Positions 1 through 15,482 of a DNA stretch of 64,000 nucleotides are shown here, piece after piece; within the stretch, counting starts at the first letter, position 1; each line of letters opens with the position of its first letter. Source of the stretch: Eriocheir sinensis. Its lineage: Eukaryota > Arthropoda > Malacostraca > Decapoda > Varunidae. The notes below the pieces were generated by a model. That model ran no database searches. It worked only from the letters and a program-made list of their open reading frames with translations, and was not told where the DNA came from. Made by a program: the position numbers and the translations under genes. Location: positions 301,501 through 365,500 of the forward strand of contig NW_026111675.1 in assembly GCF_024679095.1 (NCBI RefSeq), written 5' to 3'.

Positions 1-415
1 TACCAATTTACTTTATTTCATATATTTTGTATATATATTTCAATTCAAATTTAGCTTATTTTGTGTGTGTTTTGTATATATTTTCATACAAATTTAATTA
101 CTTCTGTGTATTTTTGTATATAGTTTTATATAAATTTACTTTATTTTGTGTATTTTGTATGTTTATATTTATACAAATACACATTCTTTTATTGGTATTT
201 TGTTTATTTATTTTGATACGAATTTACATTATTTGATGTGTATTTTGTATACATTTTTTATACGTATTTACTTCATTTTATGTGTATTTTGTATATATAT
301 TTTTATAGAGATCTACGTTATTTTATGTGTATTCGTAAACATATTTTGAAACAAATTTACATTGCTTTATATGTATTTTGCATATCTATTTCAATACAAA
401 TTTACCTTATTGTAC
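1..415 (+). repeat. Block 1, T-rich strand forward
   Basis: Starts inside a higher-order repeat at the window edge. It ends where CCTTATTGTACATATAAAAC flips orientation; the same joint recurs near 5,428 and 10,388. Confidence 0.85.
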
Positions 416-1940
416 ATATAAAACAATGTAGATTTGTTTCAAAATATATGTACGAATCAACATAAAATAACGTAGATTTATATAAAAATATATATACAAA
501 ATACACATAAAATTAAGTAAATACGTATAAAAAAATGTAAACAAAATATACATAAAATAATGTAAATTCGAAACAAAATAAATAAACAAAATACCAATAA
601 AAGAAAGTGTATTTGTATAAATATAAATGTACAAAATACACTTACAAAATAAATATAAAATAAGGTAAATTTGTAATGAAATATACGTACAAAATACACA
701 TAAAATAATGTAAATTTATATGAAAATATATTTACAAATACACATAAAATACCATGAATTTATATAAAATTATATACTCAAAATAAATATTAAATAGTGT
801 AAATGCGTATAAAAATATATATACAAAGTACATATAAAATAATGTAAATTCGTATCAATATAAATCAACAATATACCAATAAAATAATATATATTTGAAT
901 GAAAATAGATTTACAAAATACACATAACCTAACTAAAATTTGTATTGAAATATATACAAAAATACATAAAACTAATTTGAGTTTGAGTGAAAATAGATAT
1001 TCAAAATACTCATAAAACTAGGTAAATTTCTTTTGAAATATATATACAAAATACAAATAAAATATTGTAAATTTGTGTCAAAATATATAAACAAATACAC
1101 ATAAAATAACGTAAATTTGTCTGAAAATATATACAAAAATACATAGAATAATGTCAAATCGTATCAAAATGAATGAGCAGAATATCAATAAATAACGTAA
1201 ATTTGTATGAAAATAAAGATGCAAAATACCCATAAAATAAAGCATATTTTATAAAATACATATATAAAAATACACATAGAATAATTAAATTTGTATTAAA
1301 ATTAATATACAAAATGCATATACAATAAATTTAAATTTGATTATATTAAATGAAATAAATATACAAAATAAGCATAAAATAAGGTAAATTTGTAATAAAA
1401 TATATGTAAGAATACACATAAAATAATATAAATTTGTATGAAAATATATATACAAATACATAAAATAACATGAATTTGTATAAAATTTGTTTCAAAATAT
1501 ATACGAATACACACAATAAAATAACGTAAATTTTAATGAAAATGTATATATAAAATACACTTAAAATAATTTAAATACGTAGAAACTCTCTATATACAAA
1601 ATACACATAAAATAATGTAAATTGTAAAAATTATATACACAAAATTCCAATAAAAGAATGTATTTGTAGGAAAATATATATACAAAAAACAAATAAAATA
1701 ACTAAAATTTGTATAAAAATATATACAAAAATACACACAAATAATTTAAATTTGTTTGAAAATAGATATGCAAAATACACATAAAGTTAGGCAAATTTGT
1801 ATTGAAATACATATACAAAACTCACATAAAATAATGTAAATTTGTATGAAAATATATAAACAAATACATATAAAATAACGTAAATTTGGATAAAATATAT
1901 ATACAAAATATACATTAAATATTTTAAATATGTATAAAAA
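416..1940 (-). repeat. Block 2, inverted orientation
   Basis: Reads TAAAATAATGTAAATTTG on the plus strand. It ends in the AT-only joint ATATTATATTATATATAT before GATATTTGCG; the joint recurs near 6,910, 11,885 and 53,430. Confidence 0.85.
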
Positions 1941-4900
1941 TATATTATATTATATATATTTTTATTGATATTTGCGTTATTTATGTGTATTTTGTATATG
2001 TTTTCTCATAGAAATTTACATTTTTTTATTGGTATTTTGTCTATTTATTTTGATACGAATTACATGATTATTTGTGTATTTTGTACATTTTTTTTAAAGT
2101 ATTTACATTATTTAATGTGTATTTTGTTTATATATTTTTATAAAAATTTACGTTATTATATGAGTATTTGTATAAGTATTTTGTTACAAATTTACATTTT
2201 TTTATGTATTTTGTATATATATTTCAATTCAAATTTAGCTTACTTTCTGTGTATTTTGTATATCTATTTATTTTAATACAAAATCAAATATTTTATGTTT
2301 TTTCGTATATATATTTTTATAAAAAATGCGTTATTTTATGGGTATTTTGCATCTTAATTTTCATACAAATTTACATTATTTTATTAATATTTTTTGTATT
2401 TATTTTGATACGATTATACATTATTTTATTTGTGTTTTGTATATATTTTTTTATACATATTTACATTATTTAATGTGTTTTTTGTATATATATTTGATAC
2501 AAATTTACGTTATTTTAAGTGTATTTGTTTATATATTTTCATTCAAATTTACATTATTTTATGTGTATTTTGTATATGTATTTCCATACAAATTTACCTA
2601 ATTTAATGTGTATTTTGTATATTTCTTTTCAAACAAATTTAAATTATTTTTGTGTATTTTTGTATATAGTTTTTTTCAAATTTAGGTTATTTTATGTACG
2701 CATTTACATTATTTAGTGTGTGTTTTGTATATATATATTTTTATGCTAATTACTAATTTACTTTATTTTATGTGCATTTTTGTACCTATATTTTTATAGA
2801 AATTTGCGTTATTTGTATATGTTTTCTCATACAAATTTACATTATTTTATTGCTATTTTGTTTATTTATTTTGATACGAAGTACATGATTATATGTGTAT
2901 TTTGTACATATTTTTTATACGTATTTACATTACTTAATGTGTATTTTGTTTATATATTTTTAAACAAATCTACGTTATTATATGTATTTGTATAAATATT
3001 TTGATACAGATTTACATTATTTTATGTATTTTGTATGTACATTTCAATTCAAATTTAGCTTATTTTAACTGTATTTTGTATATATATTTTCATACAAATT
3101 TAATAACTTCTGTGTATTTTTGTATATAGTTTTATACAAATTTACGATATGTTATGTGTATTTTGTATATTTATATTTATAAAATACACTTTCTTTTACT
3201 GGTATTATGTTTATTTATTTTGATACGATTTTTATGTGTATTTTGTATTCATTTTTTTATACGTATTTACTTCATTTTATGTGTATTTTGAATATATTTT
3301 TATAGAAATCAACGTTATTTTATGTGTATTCGTATATATATTTTGAAACAAATTTAGATTGTTTTATATGTATTTTGCATATCTATTTCAATACAAATTT
3401 ACCTTACAGTATGTGCATTTTTTATATTTATTTTAATACAAATTTTAATATTTTATGTGTATTTTTGTATATATATTTTTATAAAAAAATGCGTTATTTT
3501 ATGGCTATTTTGAATCTTTATTTTCATACAAATTTACATTATTTTATTAATATTCTGTGTATTTATTTTGATACGATTTTACATTATTCTATTTGTGTTT
3601 TGTATATATTTTTTTATACATATTTACATTATTTAATTAGTATTTTGTATATATATTTGATACAAATTTACGTTATTTTAAGTGTATATGTTTATATATT
3701 TTCACTCAAACTTCCATTATTTTATGTGTATTTTGTATATGTATTTCAATACAAATTTACCTAATTTTATGTGTATTTTGTATATTTATTTTCATACAAA
3801 TTTAAATTATTTTTGTGTATTTTTGTATATAGTTTTATACAAACTTAGGCTATTTTATGAGTATTTTTTATATCTATTTTCATACAAATACACATTCTTT
3901 TATTGATATTTTGTTTATTTATTTTGACGAGAATTTAAATTATTTAATGTGTATTTTGTGTATGTATTTTTATACGTATTTACATCATTTCATGTGTATT
4001 TTGTATATAAATTTCTATAGAAATCTACGTTATATTATGTGTATTCGTATATAGATTTTCAAACAAATTTACACTTTTATGTGTATTTTGCATATTTTTT
4101 CAATACAAATTTACCTTATTGTATATGCATTTTGTATATTAATTTTAATGCAAATTTAATTATTCTATGTGTATTTTTGTATATGTATTCTTATAAAAAT
4201 ATGCTTTATTTTATGGGTATTTTGCATCTTTATTTTCATACAAATTTACGTTATTTCATTGATATTCTGCTCATTCATTTTGATACGATTTGACATTACT
4301 CTATGTGTATTTTGTAAATATTTTTCATACAAATTTACGCTATTTTATGTGTATTTGGTTATATATTTTGACACAAATTTACAATATTTTATGGGTATTT
4401 TGTATATATATTTCAAAAGAAATTTACCTAGTTTGATGTGTATTTTGAATATCTATTTTCATACAAACTAAAATTATTTTTATGTATTTTTGTATATATT
4501 TCAATACAAATTTTAGTTATGTTATGTGTATTTTGTAAATCTATTTTCATTCAAATATATATCATTTTATTGGTATTTTGTTGATTTATATTGATACGAA
4601 TTTACATTATTTTATATGTACTTTTTATATATATTTTTATACGCATTTACATTATTTAATATTTATTTTGAATATATAATTTTATACAAATTCATGGTAT
4701 TTTATGTGTATTTGTATATATATTTTCATATAAATTTACATTATTCTATGTGTATTTTGTTGATATATTTCATTACAAATTTACATTATTTTATGTTTAT
4801 TTTGTATGTATTTTGTACATTTGTATTTATACACGTTTACTCATACAAATTTATATTATTTTATTGGTATTTTGTTTATTTATTTTGATACGAATTACGT

Positions 4901-5428
4901 GATTATATGTGTATTTTGTACACATTTTTTTATACGTATTTACATTATTTAATGTGTATTTTGTTTATATATTTTCATACAAATTTACGTTATTATATGT
5001 GTATTTGTATAAATATTTTGATACCAATTTACTTTATTTCATATATTTTGTATATATATTTCAATTCAAATTTAGCTTATTTTGTGTGTTTTGTATATAT
5101 TTTCATACAAATTTAATTACTTCTGTATTTTGTATATAGTTTTATATAAATTTACTTTATTTTATGTGTATTTTGTATGTTTATATTTATACCAATACAC
5201 ATTCTTTTATTATTTTGTTTATTTATTTTGATACAAATCTACATTATTTGATGTGTATTTTGTATACATTTTTATACGTATTTACTTCATTTTATGTGTA
5301 TTTTGTATATATATTTTATAGAAATCTACGTTATTTTATGTGTATTCGTATACATATTTTGAAACAAATTTACATTTGCTTTATATGTATTTTTGCATAT
5401 CTATTTCAATACAAATTTACCTTATTGT
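1941..5428 (+). repeat. Block 3, T-rich strand forward
   Basis: About 3.5 kb. It includes TACACGTTTACTCATAC at about 4,832 as an ordinary monomer, the likely parent of the GAGTAAACGTG joints seen elsewhere. Confidence 0.85.
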
Positions 5429-8400
5429 ACATATATAAAACAATGTAAATTTGTTTCAAAATATATGTGCGAATACACATAAATAACGTAGATTTATATA
5501 AAAATATATATACAAAATACATAAAAATTAAGTAAATACGTATAAAATGTAAACAAAATATACATAAAATAATGTAAACTAAATATAAATGTACAAAATA
5601 CACTTACAAAATAAATATAAAATAAGGTAAATTTGTAATGAAATATACGTACAAAATACACATAAAATAATGTAAATTTATATGAAAATATATTTACAAA
5701 TACACATAAAATACCATGAATTTATATAAAATTATATACTCAAAATAAATATTAAATAATGTAAATGCGTATAAAAATATATATACAAAGTACATATAAA
5801 ATAATGTAAAATCGTATCAATATAAATCAACAAAATACCAATAAAATAATATATATTTGAATGAAAATAGATTAACAAAATACACATAACCTAACTAAAA
5901 TTTGTATTGAAATATATACAAAAATACATAAAACTAATTTGAGTTTGAGTGAAAATAGATATTCAAAATACTCATAAAACTAGGTAAATTTCTTTTGAAA
6001 TATATATACAAAATACAAATAAAATATTGTAAATTTGTGTCAAAATATATAAACAAATACACATAAAATAACGTAAATTTGTATGAAAAATATATACAAA
6101 ATACACATAGAATAATGTCAAATCGTATCAAAATGAATGAGCAGAATATCAATAAAATAACGTAAATTTGTATGAAAATAAAGATGCAAAATACCCATAA
6201 AATATAGCATATTTTTATAAAATACATATAGAAAAATACACATAGAATAATTAAATTTGTATTAAAATTAATATACAAAATGCATATACAATAAATTTAA
6301 ATTTGATTATATTAAATGAAATAAATATACAAAATAAGCATAAAATAAGGTAAATTTGTAATAAAATATATGTAAGAATACACATAAAATAATATAAATT
6401 TGTTTGAAAATATATATACAAATACACATAAAATAACATGAATTTGTATAAAATTTGTTTCAAAATATATACGAATACACACAATAAAATAACGTAAATT
6501 TTTATGAAAATGTATATAAAATACACATAAAATAATTTAAATACGTAGAAAAATATATACAAAATACATAAAATAATGTAAATTCGTAAAAAATTATATA
6601 CACAAAATTCCAATAAAAGAATGTATATTTGTAGGAAAATATATATACAAAAAACAAATAAAATAACTAAAATTTGTATAAAAATATATACAAAAATACA
6701 CACAAATAATTTAAATTTGTTTGAAAATAGATATGCAAAATACACATAAAGTTAGGCAAATTTGTATTGAAATACATATACAAAACTCACATAAAATAAT
6801 GTAAATTTGTATGAAAATATATAAACAAATACATATAAAATAACGTAAATTTGGATATTATATATACAAAATATACATTAAATATTTTAAATATGTATAA
6901 AAATATATTATATTATATATATTTTATTGATATTTGCGTTATTTATGTGTATTTTGTATATGTTTTCTCATAAATTTACATTTTTTATTGGTATTTTGTC
7001 TATTTATTTTGATACGAATTACATGATTATTTGTGTATTTTGTACATTTTTTTAAAGTATTTACATTATTTAATGTGTATTTTGTTTATATATTTTATAA
7101 AATTTACGTTATTATATGAGTATTTGTATAAGTATTTTGTTACAAATTTACATTTTTATGTATTTTGTATATATATTTCAATTCAAATTTAGCTTACTTT
7201 CTGTATTTTGTATATCTATTTATTTTAATACAAAATCAAATATTTTATGTTTTTTCGTATATATATTTATAAAAAAAATGCGTTATTTTATGGGTATTTT
7301 GCATCTTAGTTTTCATACAAATTTACATTATTTTATTAATATTTTCTGTATTTATTTTGATACGATTATACATTTTTTATTTGTGTTTTGTATATATTTT
7401 TTTGTACATATTTACATTATTTAATGTGTTTTTTGTATATATATTTGATACAAATTTACGTTATTTTAAGTGTATTTGTTTATATATTTTTATTCAAATT
7501 TACATTATTTTATGTGTATTTTGTATATGTATTTCAATACAAATTTACCTAATTTAATGTGTATTTTGTATATTTCTTTTCAAACAAATTTAAATTATTT
7601 TTGTGTATTTTTGTATATAGTTTTTTTCAAATTTAGGTTATTTTATGTACGCATTTACATTATTTAGTGTGTGTTTTGTATATATATATTTTTATGCTAA
7701 TTACTAATTTACTTTATTTTATGTGCATTTTTGTACCTATTTTTATAGAAATTTGCGTTATTTGTATATGTTTTCTCATACAAATTTACATTATTTTATT
7801 GCTATTTTGTTTATTTATTTTGATACGAAGTACATGATTATATGTGTATTTTGTACATATTTTTTATACGTATTTACATTACTTAATGTGTATTTTGTTT
7901 ATATATTTTTAAACAAATCTACGTTATTATATGTATTTGTATAAATATTTTGATACAGATTTACATTATTTTATGTATTTTGTATGTACATTTCAATTCA
8001 AATTTAGCTTATTTTAACTGTATTTTGTATATATATTTTCATACAAATTTAATAACTTCTGTGTATTTTTGTATATAGTTTTATACAAATTTACGATATG
8101 TTATGTGTATTTTGTATATTTATATTTATAAAATACACTTTCTTTTACTGGTATTATGTTTATTTATTTTGATACGATTTTTATGTGTATTTTGTATTCA
8201 TTTTTTTATACGTATTTACTTCATTTTATGTGTATTTTGAATATATTTTTATAGAAATCAACGTTATTTTATGTGTATTCGTATATATATTTTGAAACAA
8301 ATTTAGATTGTTTTATATGTATTTTGCATATCTATTTCAATACAAATTTACCTTACAGTATGTGCATTTTTTATATTTATTTTAATACAAATTTTAATAT

Positions 8401-9970
8401 TTTATGTGTATTTTGGTATATATATTTTTATAAAAAATGCGTTATTTTATGGCTATTTTGAATCTTTATTTTCATACAAATTTACATTATTTTATTAATA
8501 TTCTGTGTATTTATTTTGATACGATTTTACATTATTCTATTTGTGTTTTGTATATATTTTTTATACATATTTACATTATTTAATTAGTATTTTGTATATA
8601 TATTTGATACAAATTTACGTTATTTTAAGTGTATATGTTTATATATTTTCACTCAAACTTCCATTATTTTATGTGTATTTTGTATATGTATTTCAATACA
8701 AATTTACCTAATTTTATGTGTATTTTGTATATTTATTTTCATACAAATTTAAATTATTTTTGTGTATTTTTGTATATAGTTTTATACAAACTTAGGCTAT
8801 TTTATGAGTATTTTTTATATCTATTTTCATACAAATACACATTCTTTTATTGATATTTTGTTTATTTATTTTGACGAGAATTTAAATTATTTAATGTGTA
8901 TTTTGTGTATGTATTTTTATACGTATTTACATCATTTCATGTGTATTTTGTATATAAATTTCTATAGAAATCTACGTTATATTATGTGTATTCGTATATA
9001 GATTTTCAAACAAATTTACACTTTTATGTGTATTTTGCATATTTTTTCAATACAAATTTACCTTATTGTATATGCATTTTGTATATTAATTTTAATGCAA
9101 ATTTAATTATTCTATGTGTATTTTTGTATATGTATTCTTATAAAAATATGCTTTATTTTATGGGTATTTTGCATCTTTATTTTCATACAAATTTACGTTA
9201 TTTCATTGATATTCTGCTCATTCATTTTGATACGATTTGACATTACTCTATGTGTATTTTGTAAATATTTTTCATACAAATTTACGCTATTTTATGTGTA
9301 TTTGGTTATATATTTTGACACAAATTTACAATATTTTATGGGTATTTTGTATATATATTTCAAAAGAAATTTACCTAGTTTGATGTGTATTTTGAATATC
9401 TATTTTCATACAAACTAAAATTATTTTTATGTATTTTTGTATATATTTCAATACAAATTTTAGTTATGTTATGTGTATTTTGTAAATCTATTTTCATTCA
9501 AATATATATCATTTTATTGGTATTTTGTTGATTTATATTGATACGAATTTACATTATTTTATATGTACTTTTTATATATATTTTTATACGCATTTACATT
9601 ATTTAATATTTATTTTGAATATATAATTTTATTCAAATTCATGGTATTTTATGTGTATTTGTATATATATTTTCATATAAATTTACATTATTCTATGTGT
9701 ATTTTGTTGATATATTTCATTACAAATTTACATTATTTTATGTTTATTTTGTATGTGTATTTTGTACATTTGTATTTATACACGTTTACTCATACAAATT
9801 TATATTATTTTATTGGTATTTTGTTTATTTATTTTGATACGAATTACGTGATTATATGTGTATTTTGTACACATTTTTTTATACGTATTTACATTATTTA
9901 ATGTGTATTTTGTTTATATATTTTCATACAAATTTACGTTATTATATGTGTATTTGTATAAATATTTTGA
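5022..9970. repeat. ~5 kb tandem unit, copy B
   Basis: Second direct copy, about 72 bp shorter than copy A. It has lost most of one monomer near 5,565 (AATGTAAACTAAATATAAATG where copy A has about 50 extra bases) and shows many 1-4 bp deletions around 5,100-5,600 and 6,500-7,400. The 3' 2.3 kb is almost the same as copy A, so the deletions are clustered rather than spread. Confidence 0.85.
5429..6905 (-). repeat. Block 4, inverted orientation
   Basis: Copy of block 2 in tandem unit B, shortened by about 50 bp near 5,565 and by small deletions. Confidence 0.85.
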
Positions 9971-10388
9971 TACCAATTTACTTTATTTCATATATTTTGT
10001 ATATATATTTCAATTCAAATTTAGCTTATTTTGTGTGTGTTTTGTATATATTTTCATACAAATTTAATTACTTCTGTGTATTTTTGTATATAGTTTTATA
10101 TAAATTTACTTTATTTTATGTGTATTTTGTATGTTTATATTTATACCAATACACATTCTTTTATTGGTATTTTGTTTATTTATTTTGATACAAATCTACA
10201 TTATTTGATGTGTATTTTGTATACATTTTTTATACGTATTTACTTCATTTTATGTGTATTTTGTATATATATTTTTATAGAAATCTACGTTATTTTATGT
10301 GTATTCGTATACATATTTTGAAACAAATTTACATTGCTTTATATGTATTTTGCATATCTATTTCAATACAAATTTACCTTATTGTACA
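6906..10388 (+). repeat. Block 5, T-rich strand forward
   Basis: Copy of block 3. The first 0.6 kb has many small deletions relative to block 3; the rest is nearly the same. Confidence 0.85.
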
Positions 10389-12535
10389 TATAAAACAATG
10401 TAAATTTGTTTCAAAATATATGTACGAATACACATAAAATAACGTAGATTTATATAAAAATATATATACAAAATACACATAAAAATAAATACGTATAAAA
10501 ATGTAAACAAAATATAAATAAAATAAAACAAAATAAATACAAAATAAAATAAAGAAAGTGTATTTGTATAAATATAAATGTACAAAATACACTTACAAAA
10601 TAAATATAAAATAAGGTAAATTTGTAATGAAATATACGTACAAAATACACATAAAATAATGTAAATTTATATGAAAATATATTCACAAATACACATAAAA
10701 TACCATGAATTTATATAAAATTATATACTCAAAATAAATATTAAATAATGTAAATGCGTATAAAAATATATATACAAAGTACATATAAAATAATGTAAAA
10801 TCGTATCAATATAAATCAACAAAATACCAATAAAATAATATATATTTGAATGAAAATAGATTAACAAAATACACATAACCTAACTAAAATTTGTATTGAA
10901 ATATATACAAAAATACATAAAACTAATTTGAGTTTGAGTGAAAATAGATATTCAAAATACTCATAAAACTAGGTAAATTTCTTTTGAAATATATATACAA
11001 AATACAAATAAAATATTGTAAATTTGTGTCAAAATATATAAACAAATACACATAAAATAACGTAAATTTGTATGAAAAATATATACAAAATACACATAGA
11101 ATAATGTCAAATCGTATCAAAATGAATGAGCAGAATGTCAATAAAATAACGTAAATTTGTATGAAAATAAAGATGCAAAATACCCATAAAATAAAGCATA
11201 TTTTTATAAAAATACATATAGAAAAATACACATAGAATAATTAAATTTGTATTAAAATTAATATAAAAAATGCATATACAATAAATTTAAATTTGATTGT
11301 ATTGAATGAAATAAATATACAAAATTTGTAATAAAATATATGTAAGAATACACATGAAATAATATAAATTTGTATGAAAATATATATACAAATACACATA
11401 AAATAACATGAATTTGTATAAAATTTGTTTCAAAATATATACGAATACACACAATAAAATAACGTAATTTTTTATGAAAATGTATATATAAAATACACAT
11501 AAAATAATTTAAATACGTAGAAAAATATATACAAAATACACATAAAATAATGTAAATTCGTAAAATTATATACACAAAATTCCAATAAAAGAATGTATAT
11601 TTGTAGGAAAATATATATACAAAAACAAATAAAATAACTAAATTTGTATAAAAATATATACAAAATACACACAAATAATTTAAATTTGATTGAAAATAGA
11701 TATGCAAAATACACAAAAAGTTAGGCAAATTTGTATTGAAATACATATACAAAACTCACATAAAATAATGTAAATTTGTATGAAAATATATAAACAAATA
11801 CATATAAAATAACGTAAATTTGGATAAAATATATATACAAAATATACATTAAATATTTTAAATATGTATAAAAATATATTATATTATATATATTTTTATT
11901 GATATTTGCGTTATTTATGTGTATTTTGTATATGTTTTCTCATAGAAATTTACATTTTTTTATTGGTATTTTGTCTATTTATTTTGATACGAATTACATG
12001 ATTATTTGTGTATTTTGTACATTTTTTTTTTAAAGTATTTACATTATTTAATGTGTATTTTGTTTATATATTTTTATAAAAATTTACGTTATTATATGAG
12101 TATTTGTATAAGTATTTTGATACAAATTTACATTTTTTTATGTATTTTGTATATATATTTCAATTCAAATTTAGCTTACTTTCTGTGTATTTTGTATATC
12201 TATTTATTTTAATACAAAATCAAATATTTTATGTTTTTTCGTTTATATATTTTTATAAAAAATGCGTTATTTTATGGGTATTTTGCATCTTAATTTTCAT
12301 ACAAATTTACATTATTTTATTAATATTTTTTGTATTTATTTTGATACGATTTTACATTATTTTATTTGTGTTTTGTATATATTTTTTTATACATATTTAC
12401 ATTATTTAATGTGTTTTTTGTATATATATTTGATACAAATTTACGTTATTTTAAGTGTATTTGTTTATATATTTTCATTCAAATTTACATTATTTTATGT
12501 GTATTTTGTATATGTATTTCAATACAAATTTACCT
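9971..12535. repeat. ~5 kb tandem unit, partial copy C
   Basis: Third copy, which follows A and B as far as about 12,535. There the sequence departs: it reads ACCTAATTTTATATG while A and B read ACCTAATTTAATGTG, and the next monomer keeps a normal TTTTATACAAATTTAGG. Downstream it continues as a different arrangement that is shared with 53.4-56.7 kb. Confidence 0.8.
10389..11880 (-). repeat. Block 6, inverted orientation
   Basis: Copy of blocks 2 and 4. Around 10,505-10,560 a monomer is scrambled into repeated AAATAAAACAAAATAAATAC-like pieces. Confidence 0.85.
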
Positions 12536-15482
12536 AATTTTATATGTTTTTTGTATATTTATTTTCATACAAGTTTAAATTATTTTTGTGTATTTTTGTT
12601 GATAGTTTTATACAAATTTAGGTTATTTTATGTGTATTTTCTATATCTATTTTCATACAAATACACATTCTTTTCATGATTTTTTGTTTATTTATTTTGA
12701 CACGAATTAACATTATTTAATGTGTATTTTGTAAATACATTTTTATACGTATTTACATTATTTCAAGTGTATTTTGTATATATATTTCTATAGAAATCTG
12801 CGTTATTTTATGTGTATTCGTATATATATTTTGAAACAAATTTACATTGTTTTATGTGAATTTTGCATATTTTTTTAACACAAATTTACCTTATTGTATG
12901 TGCATTTTGTATATTAATTTTAATACAAATATGATTAATCTATGACTATATTTGTATATGTATTTTTATAAAAATATGCTTTATTTTATGGGTATTTTGC
13001 ATCTTTATTTTCATACAAATTTACATTATTTTATTGATATTCTGTGTATTTATTTTGATATGATTTTACATTATTCTATGTGTATTTTGTATATATATTC
13101 TATATAAAATGTATTTGTTTTCATTTCATACAAATCTACATTATTTTATGTGTTTTTTGAACATGTATTTAAATACAAATTTAACTAGTTATATGTGTAT
13201 TTTGTATATCTATTTTGTATGTATATTTTCATAGAAATTTACTCTATTTTATGAGTATTCGTATATATATTTTGATACAAATTTACATTATTAATGTGTA
13301 TTTTGCATATCTATTTCAATACAAATTTACTTTATTGTACGTGCATTTTGTATATTTATTTTAATACAAATTTAATTATTTTACATGTATTTTTGTATAT
13401 ATATTTTTATGCAAATATGCGTTATTATATGGATATTTTGCATCTTTATTTTCATACAAATTTACATTATTTTATTGATATTCTCTTTATTTATTTTGAT
13501 ACGATTTAACATTATTCTATGTGTTTTTTGTATATATTTTTTTATACATATATTTACATTATTTAATGTTAATTTTGTATATATTTTTTATCCAAATTTA
13601 TATTATTTTATGTGTATTTGTTTATATATTTTCATACATATTTACACTATTTTATGTGTTTTTTGTATATATATTTTTCTACGTATTTAAATTATTTTAT
13701 GTGTATTTTGTATATACATTTTCATAAAAAAATTACGTTATTTTATTGTGTGTTCAAGTATATATTTTGATACAAATTTTATACAAATTCATGTTATTTA
13801 ATGTGTATTTGTATATATATTTTCATACAAATTTATATTATTTTTTGTGTATTTTTTCATATATTTCATTACAAATTTACCTTATTTTATGTTTATTTTG
13901 TATATTTATTTCATTCAATTTTAAATTATTTTATGTGTATATTTGTATTTGTATTTAGGTTATTTTATGTGTATTTTGTATATATATTTTCATCCAAAAT
14001 TACATTATTTTATTGGTATTTCTTAATTTAATTCGATACGATTTTAGATTATTTCATAGGTATTTTGTATACATATTTTTATACTCATTTACATTATCTA
14101 ATGTGTGTTTTGTATAAATATTTTGATGCAAATTTATCTAATGTTCATTTTTGTACATATATTTTCATAGAAATTTGCGTTATTTTATGTATATAGTTTT
14201 ATATAAATTACCGTTATTTTATGTGCATTTTGTATATTTATATTTATACAAATACACATTCTTTTATTGGTATATTGTTTATTTACATTTATACGAATTT
14301 ACATTATTTTATGTGTATTTTGTATACATTTTTTTATACGTATTTACTTAATTTTATGTGTATTTTGTATATGTATTTTTATAGAAATCTACGTTGTTTT
14401 ATGTGTATTCTTATATATATTTTGAAACAAATTTACATTATTTTATATGTATTTTCCATATCTATTTCAATACAAATTTACCTTATTGTATGTGCATTTG
14501 GAAATTTATTTTAATACAAGTTCAAATATTTTATGTGTATTTTGGTATCAATAATTTAAAAAAAAAAATGCGTTATTTTATAGGTATTTTGCATCTTAAT
14601 TTTCATTTTATATGTACTTTGTATATATATTTTTATACGCTCTTACATTATTTAATATTTATTTTGAATATATTTTTTTATACAAATTCATGGTATTTTA
14701 TGTGTATTTGTATATAGATTTTCATATAAATTTACATTATTGTACGTGTATTTTGTACATATATTTTATTAGAAATCTTCCTTATTTTATGTTTATTTTG
14801 TATGTGTATTTTGTATATTTATATTTATCCAAATACACATTCTTTTATTGGTATTTTGTTTATTTATTTTAATTCGAGTTTACATTATTTTATGTGTATT
14901 TTGAATACATTTTTTTATACGTATTTACTTAATTTTAAGTGTATTTTGTATATATATTTTTATAGAAATCTACGTTTTTTTATTTGTATTCGTATATATA
15001 TTTTGAGACAAATTTACATTGTTTTATATGTATTTTTGCATATCTCTTTCAATACAAATTTACCTTATTGTATATGCATTTTGTATATTTATTTCAATAC
15101 AAACTTAAAAATTTATATGTATTTTGGTATATATTTTTATAAGAAATGCGCTATTTTATAGAATTTTGCACCTTTATTTTCATACAAATTTACATTATTT
15201 TATTAATATTCAGTGTATTTATTTTGATACGATTTTACATTATTCTATTTGTTTTTGTATATACTTTTTTATACATATTTACATTATTTAATGTGTATCT
15301 TGCATATATATTTTATACAAATTTATTATCTATTATCTATTTTCATACAAATACACATTCTTTTCATGATATTTTGTTTATTTATTTTGACACGAATTTA
15401 CATTATTTGATATGTATTTTGTATATATATTTTATACGTATTTACATAATTTCATATGTATTTTGTATATATATTTAATAGA
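11881..15482 (+). repeat. Block 7, T-rich strand forward
   Basis: The first 0.65 kb matches blocks 3 and 5. From about 12,535 it matches 54.07-56.8 kb instead. It ends at AATAGATATTAAAATACACA. Confidence 0.83.

Larger units (their letters stand above)
1..5021. repeat. ~5 kb tandem unit, copy A
   Basis: First of three direct copies. The block opens TACCAATTTACTTTATTTC, which recurs at 5,022 and 9,971. It contains T-rich block 1-415, inverted block 416-1,940 and T-rich block from 1,941. The landmark GATATTTGCG lies at 1,967, 6,929 and 11,901 in copies A, B and C. Copies A and B look nearly identical over about 2,700-5,020 versus 7,650-9,970. Confidence 0.85.
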
